Positions 15,417 through 18,728 of a DNA stretch of 18,728 nucleotides are shown here, one piece after another. Positions within the stretch are counted from its first letter, which is position 1, and each line of letters opens with the position of its first letter. A program made the position numbers and the translations under genes. Origin of the DNA: an uncultured Bacilli bacterium (GTDB lineage: Bacteria; Bacillota_I; Bacilli_A; RF39; UBA660); the NCBI GenBank assembly GCA_947632355.1, contig CANROY010000018.1, positions 1 to 18,728 on the forward strand, written 5' to 3'. The notes beneath the pieces are model-generated. The model had not been told where the DNA came from. It made no database searches and saw only the letters and a program-made list of their open reading frames with translations.

Positions 15417-15641
15417 CTATTTTCCTCTTCTTTGCTTCTTTAAATAGTTTTTCATTGCCTTAATTGCCTTTTCTTCTTCACCTTCAACTAACAAGCCATC
15501 TTTTGTTCTCTCTTCAATATGCAACGTATTTCCTAAACATTTTATCGCAACTTCGATATGTCCTTCTTCAGAAGAAATACTCACCTCTTCTTTATTTGCA
15601 AGCGTAATGCTTACTTTTTGCTTCTCTTCTATTATTTTCAT
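15417..15641 (-). CDS. small unknown protein coupled to an Xre regulator
   Basis: A 74-residue acidic-then-basic protein (KVSITLANKEEVSISSEEGH early, MKNYLKKQRRGK at the end). Its ATG overlaps the stop of the Xre gene by four bases (ATGA), so the two are translationally coupled. The first two thirds looks like a small beta-sheet, followed by a basic helix. No family is recognised. Pairing with a small regulator would fit a toxin-antitoxin-like or simple autoregulated module, but there is no motif evidence for a toxin. Confidence 0.6.
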   Translation of the reverse strand: MKIIEEKQKVSITLANKEEVSISSEEGHIEVAIKCLGNTLHIEERTKDGLLVEGEEEKAIKAMKNYLKKQRRGK

Positions 15642-15880
15642 TTGTCGTCCCTTTCTAAGTTATCAAAAAGAGGATCATCAAAAAATTCTTCCAAAGTAAT
15701 TCCTAAACCCTCACATATTTTATTAATTGTAGCAAGTTTAGGACTTTCAGATTTTTCTTGAATTAATCCTTGTACTGTACTTTGTGTCACAAAAGAGATA
15801 GCAGCTAGCTTGTTAATTGAAATATTTTTCTCTTCACACAATTTTAAAATTTTCTGAGATACGGCTTTCGATAATTTCAT
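15638..15880 (-). CDS. Xre-family helix-turn-helix regulator
   Basis: The start is placed at ATG 15880 (MKLSKAVSQKILKLC), with AAGGTGG 5-6 nt upstream; an earlier in-frame start lacks this. It has 80 residues, nearly all one HTH_3 domain (about 8-68): helix AVSQKILKLCEEKNIS, recognition region INKLAAISFVTQSTVQGLIQ, then TINKICEGLGITLEEFF. The family consists of DNA-binding repressors. A long palindrome directly upstream, next to an extended -10, is the likely operator for autoregulation. The first gene of a two-gene unit with the unknown protein at 15417. Confidence 0.9.
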   Translation of the reverse strand: MKLSKAVSQKILKLCEEKNISINKLAAISFVTQSTVQGLIQEKSESPKLATINKICEGLGITLEEFFDDPLFDNLERDDK

Positions 15881-15900
15881 TTTGACCACCTTATGCTTTA

Positions 15901-15906
15901 AGTATA
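15901..15906 (-). promoter_or_regulatory. extended -10 of the Xre promoter
   Basis: TGGTATACT on the minus strand (hexamer TATACT at 15901-15906), about 20 nt upstream of the start codon. The -35 position falls near the large palindrome; no good -35 hexamer is visible. Confidence 0.45.
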
Positions 15907-15917
15907 CCAATTAAATC

Positions 15918-15953
15918 GCAAAAACTATTAACGGTGCACCGTTAATTTTTTGC
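15918..15953. promoter_or_regulatory. long palindromic operator upstream of the Xre gene
   Basis: A perfect 20-bp palindrome ATTAACGGTGCACCGTTAAT (15927-15946) is extended outwards by GCAAAAA and TTTTTGC arms with a 2-nt offset. It is GC-richer than its surroundings and lies just upstream of the -10. Symmetry and placement suit a dimeric repressor, most simply the Xre protein itself. It has no coding role. Confidence 0.6.
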
Positions 15954-16029
15954 TTAAATACATTATATAAGTTACTTATTGCAAATATTGTAGAACTATG
16001 TCAAAACATTTTTGGTAAAAATTGGCAAT

Positions 16030-16052
16030 AAAAAACAATGAAAAACTCATTG
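16030..16052 (-). terminator. intrinsic terminator of the acetyltransferase gene
   Basis: Minus strand CAATGA, loop of 5, TCATTG, followed by TTTTTTATT, just past the stop at 16060. Confidence 0.62.
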
Positions 16053-16059
16053 CAAATAT

Positions 16060-16512
16060 TTAGTTAATTTTTAACTGTAATTCCTCTTTAAAAGTGATAA
16101 AATGATGTTTTTGATAAAGTTGTTTTGCTTTAGTATTTAAACTACATACTCCTACAGTAACGTTCATTATATGATTTTCTTTTAACCAACGAATAAATTC
16201 TTCTATTAAAGCATCAGCAAATTTTCTACCACGATATTCTTCTTTTATATATAGAGCATCTAATTGGGCTTCTTGTTTTAATAATGTTACATCTGTTTCC
16301 TTTATAAAGCCATAAAGATAACCAACAATTTGTTCCTCTACTTTAGCAACTAGTATGCATTTTTTGGGGTCTTCTATATAATTTTCATACATATTTGTTA
16401 CAACAAAATTTTCATCTATGTTTTCATCATACTGCTTTTCATCCTGAATTAATAAGGTAAGTAAATGATTTAATGTACTTGCATCTTCTTTAACTGCTTT
16501 TCTTATTTGCAC
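16060..16512 (-). CDS. GNAT-family N-acetyltransferase
   Basis: A 150-residue GCN5-type acetyltransferase. The N-terminus is IRKAVKEDASTLNHLLTLL. The central strand ILVAKVEEQIVGYLYGFI leads to motif A (QLDALYIKEEYRGRKFADAL), where the usual RxxGxG/A acetyl-CoA loop reads RGRKFA. The C-terminal part (VTVGVCSLNTKAKQLYQKHH, then FITFKEE) is the typical motif B. The acyl acceptor cannot be predicted. The GTG start has AGGTGAT about 7 nt upstream; an ATG nearby is in a different frame. A lone gene with its own terminator. Confidence 0.87.
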   Translation of the reverse strand: MQIRKAVKEDASTLNHLLTLLIQDEKQYDENIDENFVVTNMYENYIEDPKKCILVAKVEEQIVGYLYGFIKETDVTLLKQEAQLDALYIKEEYRGRKFADALIEEFIRWLKENHIMNVTVGVCSLNTKAKQLYQKHHFITFKEELQLKIN

Positions 16513-16552
16513 TTTGCATCACCTATTTTTATTATAATATAAAAAAAGACAT

Positions 16553-16584
16553 AAGAAAACCCAAACCAAGGTTTGAGTTTATTT
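16553..16584. terminator. bidirectional terminator, copy 1 of a repeated hairpin
   Basis: AAACCCAAACC (16557-16567) and GGTTTGAGTTT (16570-16580) pair over 11 bp with one G-U or A-C position depending on the strand. On the minus strand TTTTCTT follows. It ends the small gene at 16598-16828. An almost identical hairpin lies at 17873-17896. Confidence 0.6.
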
Positions 16585-16597
16585 CAATTGTTTTAAT

Positions 16598-16828
16598 TTA
16601 TCTCCTTTTAGATTTGGCTATTTTATGAATTATATAATTATCATCAAACATTTTTTTAACCTTTGTATAGCAAACATTATCTGGTTGAGTTTGTACAGGC
16701 ACACCTGTTGTGATAATCGCTTCTCCAAATTTATTGGTATTATAACCAATTATTACTCTTTGTTCTTCAAGAATTCTTCTCATCTTGTTCAATTCAAATC
16801 TTGACATTTCAAAGTTTTTTTCTAACAT
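16598..16828 (-). CDS. small unknown protein
   Basis: A 76-residue protein starts at ATG with TTAGGAGAT about 9 nt upstream and a good promoter further on. It has a helical N-terminus (SRFELNKMRRILEEQRVIIG), a short beta-like middle (AIITTGVPVQ) and a basic end (HKIAKSKRR). No family is recognised. Strong start signals and a following terminator make it likely to be real and monocistronic. Confidence 0.62.
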   Translation of the reverse strand: MLEKNFEMSRFELNKMRRILEEQRVIIGYNTNKFGEAIITTGVPVQTQPDNVCYTKVKKMFDDNYIIHKIAKSKRR

Positions 16829-16854
16829 AAAAAATATCTCCTAACTCGCAAAAT

Positions 16855-16882
16855 ATTATATAATAAATTAAAAATATGGCAA
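16855..16882 (-). promoter_or_regulatory. promoter of the small gene at 16598-16828
   Basis: Minus strand TTGCCA (16877-16882), 16-nt spacer, TATAAT (16855-16860), about 25 nt upstream of the ATG. Confidence 0.6.
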
Positions 16883-16941
16883 CATTTTTAAAAACGATCT
16901 ATGCTATATATAGGAAAATATATTCTAAAAATATGGTGACT

Positions 16942-17745
16942 TTAGATATTGATGTTTAATCCTACACCGACTTCTTTTATATCTAATTTTTTTGCCATTT
17001 CTATTTTGGCATTTAATGAAACACAATGGCAAGGATATAATAATTGGATATTATTTTCTAATAAATAATTTATTGTTTTTTCTAATCTTTCATCTACATC
17101 GAATAAATGAAATCCTCCAATAACACCATAAATTCTATTATCACCACAAACCTTTTTAGCATATTCAAGAATATTACAAATACCACTATGAGAGCAACCG
17201 GTTATGACAAATAAACCTTTTTCACTTTGATAAACTATTGCAGAATCATCATTAATTGTATCTTCAACTTTTTTGTCACAATCCATTTTCTTACCAATAG
17301 CATATCTTTTTTCAAAATCATTTAAAGAAGGTATCTCCCCTAAATAAGTTATATGTTCACTAATTTTCATTGGTTCCTTTGATAAGTTTAATTTACATAC
17401 TTTTGAAAGTTTATCTTTAGATAATGGACTTCCTATATATAAACCTTTACTATTTTCTTTAAAATCAAAACAATCTGGATGGGCTATTAATTCAATATTT
17501 TTTTTTGTTTTAAAAAATTTTTTTAAACCACCTGTATGGTCATCGTGGCCATGTGATATAACGAGTTTATTAATATTATCTAAATTAATGTTCATTAATT
17601 CGGCATTTTTCATAAAAATACCTGAATAACCGGTATCAAATAAAATTTTATCTTCACCATCTTCGATATAATAACTAACTGCCGGTTCTCCAAAATAATA
17701 CATATTTATAAATGTATTATTATCTTCTAAAACTTTTAATTCCAT
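16942..17745 (-). CDS. metallo-beta-lactamase-fold hydrolase (dihydropteroate-synthase-like MBL subfamily)
   Basis: A 267-residue MBL-fold enzyme. The metal-binding motif HGHDDH (His65, His67, Asp69, His70) is followed by GCSHSGI (His186), GGFHL (His213) and PCHC (His240). This set, especially GCSHSGI and GGFHL, fits the archaeal and bacterial MBL subfamily annotated as 7,8-dihydropterin-6-methyl-4-(beta-D-ribofuranosyl)aminobenzene 5'-phosphate synthase; in bacteria the true substrate is usually unknown. It probably binds two metal ions and acts in the cytoplasm, as no signal peptide is seen. ATG 17745 has AAAGGAT just upstream. It lies directly downstream of a KilA-N gene remnant. Confidence 0.87.
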   Translation of the reverse strand: MELKVLEDNNTFINMYYFGEPAVSYYIEDGEDKILFDTGYSGIFMKNAELMNINLDNINKLVISHGHDDHTGGLKKFFKTKKNIELIAHPDCFDFKENSKGLYIGSPLSKDKLSKVCKLNLSKEPMKISEHITYLGEIPSLNDFEKRYAIGKKMDCDKKVEDTINDDSAIVYQSEKGLFVITGCSHSGICNILEYAKKVCGDNRIYGVIGGFHLFDVDERLEKTINYLLENNIQLLYPCHCVSLNAKIEMAKKLDIKEVGVGLNINI

Positions 17746-17779
17746 ATTGATATCCTTTCATATAAAGATTTAAAAATCA

Positions 17780-17861
17780 TCAATTGCTACCTTTGAATTT
17801 TTCATTATTTAATTTTTCTACAATCCTTATAAAAATTCCTACAAAAATTTTATCATAAATT
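17780..17861 (-). pseudogene. remnant of a KilA-N gene copy
   Basis: On the minus strand the frame reads VEKLNNEKFKG and then SN-stop, matching LWEKLNNENFKGIE of the KilA-N protein at 12235-13095; the DNA match is clear in the same stretch. About 20 nt upstream, AATTTATGATAAAAT matches the DNA just upstream of the intact KilA-N gene. The intervening 5' coding part is missing, as expected for a deletion derivative of a second copy. Confidence 0.5.
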
Positions 17862-17868
17862 AACCCAT

Positions 17869-17900
17869 AAGAAAACCCAAACCATGGTTTGAGTTTATTT
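17869..17900. terminator. terminator of the tRNA operon, copy 2 of a repeated hairpin
   Basis: AAACCCAAACC (17873-17883) and GGTTTGAGTTT (17886-17896) form an 11-bp stem; on the minus strand TTTTCTT follows, 10 nt past tRNA-Lys. It is nearly identical to the hairpin at 16557-16580. Confidence 0.65.
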
Positions 17901-17906
17901 ACTAAA

Positions 17907-17982
17907 TGGTGACCCGCTTGGGATTCGAACCCAAGACCCTTTGATTAAAAGTCAAATGCTCTACCTACTGAGCTAGCGGATC
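17907..17982 (-). tRNA. tRNA-Lys (UUU)
   Basis: A 76-nt cloverleaf with encoded CCA. The acceptor is GATCCGC/GCGGGTC. The anticodon stem TTTGA/TCAAA encloses loop CTTTTAA, giving anticodon TTT. It is the last gene of the five-tRNA operon. Confidence 0.96.
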
Positions 17983-17992
17983 AAAATTAAAA

Positions 17993-18068
17993 TGGCTGCC
18001 TCGGGTGGGCTCGAACCACCGGAATGTCAGAGTCAAAGTCTGATGCCTTACCACTTGGCTACGAGGCA
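17993..18068 (-). tRNA. tRNA-Gln (UUG)
   Basis: A 76-nt cloverleaf with encoded CCA. The acceptor is TGCCTCG/CGAGGCA. The anticodon stem TCAGA/TCTGA encloses loop CTTTGAC, giving anticodon TTG. Confidence 0.96.
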
Positions 18069-18079
18069 ATAAACAGAAA

Positions 18080-18163
18080 TGGTGGAGGGACATGGATTTG
18101 AACCATGGAACCCGAAGGAACAGATTTACAGTCTGCCGCGTTTGACCACTTCGCTATCCCTCC
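18080..18163 (-). tRNA. tRNA-Tyr (GUA)
   Basis: An 84-nt class II tRNA with a long variable arm and encoded CCA. The acceptor is GGAGGGA/TCCCTCC. The anticodon loop CTGTAAA gives anticodon GTA. Confidence 0.95.
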
Positions 18164-18169
18164 AAAAAA

Positions 18170-18478
18170 TGGTGCCGACTGAGGGAATCGAACCCCCAAC
18201 CTACTGATTCATACTACTATAGCTTTCACTACCAATTTAATTGTTTGTAGTCTGGACTTTCTCTTAACCATATCAGTGACTTAGGTCCATCGTATAAAGT
18301 CTCTACACTCGAGATTTACTCTCTAGCTCGGGATTGTCATATGAGTATAACTCACTTAGAGTTCCCCGAATTAGCGACGTCCACCTTAAATGTTTCCACT
18401 TAAGGGTGCAAGATAGTTCAAAAAGCATATTGCTTCTATCCCACAAGTCAGTTGCGCTACCAATTACGCTAAGTCGGC
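18170..18478 (-). tRNA. tRNA-Thr (UGU) interrupted by a group I intron
   Basis: The 5' exon (18443-18478, 36 nt) begins GCCGACT and ends with anticodon bases ...CTTGT. The 3' exon (18170-18209, 40 nt) begins AATCAGT and ends AGTCGGCACCA. Joined, they give a normal 76-nt tRNA with acceptor GCCGACT/AGTCGGC, anticodon stem ACTGA/TCAGT and loop CTTGTAA (anticodon TGT). The intron lies directly after U36. A standard tRNA scan without intron models may miss this gene or report it as broken. Confidence 0.9.
18210..18442 (-). ncRNA. self-splicing group I intron (tRNA-type, probably IC3)
   Basis: A 233-nt insert in the tRNA-Thr anticodon loop. The preceding exon ends in U and the intron ends in G, as required for group I splicing. 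Core elements in order on the minus strand are: a possible P1 pairing exon UUGU with GCAA, including a U-G pair at the splice site; P2 with a GAAA tetraloop (CTTAAGTG-GAAA-CATTTAAG); P4 TTCGGG (18365-18370) with CCCGAG (18327-18332); P5 TGAG/CTCA; P6 GAGA/TCTC; P7 GACTTT (18296-18301) with AAAGTC (18255-18260). Small size, lack of an ORF, tRNA location and GAAA-capped P2 suit the IC3 subgroup of bacterial tRNA introns. The subgroup call is inference. It should need no protein and only guanosine to splice. Confidence 0.87.
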
Positions 18479-18490
18479 AAAAAATAAAAA

Positions 18491-18567
18491 TGGTGGGCGC
18501 TATAGGACTCGAACCTATGACCCCCTGCTTGTAAGGCAGGTGCTCTAACCAACTGAGCTAAGCGCCC
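18491..18567 (-). tRNA. tRNA-Val (UAC)
   Basis: A 77-nt cloverleaf with encoded CCA. The acceptor is GGGCGCT/AGCGCCC. The anticodon stem CCTGC/GCAGG encloses loop CTTACAA, giving anticodon TAC. First gene of the operon. Confidence 0.96.
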
Positions 18568-18585
18568 ATGCATTGGACATAATCA

Positions 18586-18614
18586 ACTATAACAAAAATG
18601 TTAATTTATGTCAA
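18586..18614 (-). promoter_or_regulatory. strong promoter of the five-tRNA operon
   Basis: Perfect TTGACA (18609-18614), 17-nt spacer, TATAGT (18586-18591) on the minus strand, about 20 nt upstream of tRNA-Val. An AT-rich inverted repeat upstream (18627-18653) may act as an UP-like element. Confidence 0.75.
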
Positions 18615-18669
18615 TACTTGACTTGTAAAAAATTGAAAATTTTTCAATTTTTTGTTACTATTCACAGCT

Positions 18670-18704
18670 AAAATAAGAGAAAAATAAAAAATCTCTTATT
18701 TTTT
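18670..18704. terminator. bidirectional terminator at the right end
   Basis: AAAATAAGAGA (18670-18680) and TCTCTTATTTT (18692-18702) form an 11-bp stem with an 11-nt loop. T-rich flanks occur on both strands. It probably ends a minus-strand gene that begins beyond the window. Confidence 0.5.
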
Positions 18705-18728
18705 GATGTTGATAAATACGTGAATTTG

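Noticed and set aside
15558..15761. Plus-strand 67-codon frame
   Set aside because: Antisense to the Xre gene and its partner; no ribosome site or domain.
16924..16946. Possible terminator after the MBL gene (TCTAAA/TTTAGA)
   Set aside because: A 6-bp all-AT-rich stem with one G-C pair per arm and no clean T run; too weak to call.
18334..18534. Plus-strand 66-codon frame
   Set aside because: It lies across the tRNA-Thr intron, its 5' exon and tRNA-Val on the other strand; no ribosome site.
1..18728. CRISPR array, insertion sequence, rRNA or prophage structural genes
   Set aside because: No regularly spaced repeats, transposase, rRNA or phage morphogenesis motifs were seen; dUTPase, KilA-N and an endolysin-like hydrolase alone do not make a prophage.

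Overview
The window comes from an AT-rich, low-GC Gram-positive (Bacillota) chromosome using the standard bacterial code. Supporting signs are purine-rich ribosome sites (AGGAGG, AGGTGA), sigma-A type promoters, U-tailed hairpin terminators, a SigF/SpoIIAA-like pair, a UPF0316 membrane protein, a phosphoketolase and an M23 hydrolase with ChW-type repeats. A host-associated Bacilli or Erysipelotrichia-like lineage would fit, but that is inference. Most genes lie on the minus strand.

Layout. Positions 159-4190 hold two tandem paralogous surface proteins, each with a membrane-anchoring N-terminus, a beta-rich middle and a C-type-lectin/FGE-like C-terminus. The downstream copy has its true start and ribosome site cut off from its reading frame by a run of 10 G, so it looks like a phase-variable gene captured OFF. 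Positions 4317-6379 carry a small ribbon-helix-helix protein, a sigma factor with a STAS antagonist directly upstream and no anti-sigma kinase between them, a UPF0316 protein and a zinc-ribbon membrane protein. Divergent from these is a LytTR regulator with a degenerate receiver (6578-7309), followed by a probable 40-residue protein.

Positions 7553-11319 encode phosphoketolase, an M23/ChW peptidoglycan hydrolase that starts at TTG, a small unknown protein and tRNA-Pro. Positions 11440-14675 are more accessory in character: a dimeric-type dUTPase, tiny overlapping ORFs, a KilA-N protein, and two adjacent related proteins sharing a Cys-His-Asp arrangement. A gene-poor stretch leads to tRNA-Arg.

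Positions 15417-17745 carry an Xre regulator coupled to a small unknown protein and preceded by a long palindrome, a GNAT acetyltransferase, another small unknown protein and a metallo-beta-lactamase-fold hydrolase. A remnant of the KilA-N gene lies just beyond them.

The right end is a minus-strand tRNA operon in the order Val-Thr-Tyr-Gln-Lys, with a strong promoter and a terminator. Its tRNA-Thr(UGU) is split after U36 by a 233-nt group I intron.

The two most notable items are the poly-G contingency tract at 2101-2110 and the intron-containing tRNA-Thr at 18170-18478. All functional calls rest on motif recognition by eye; no database search was run.
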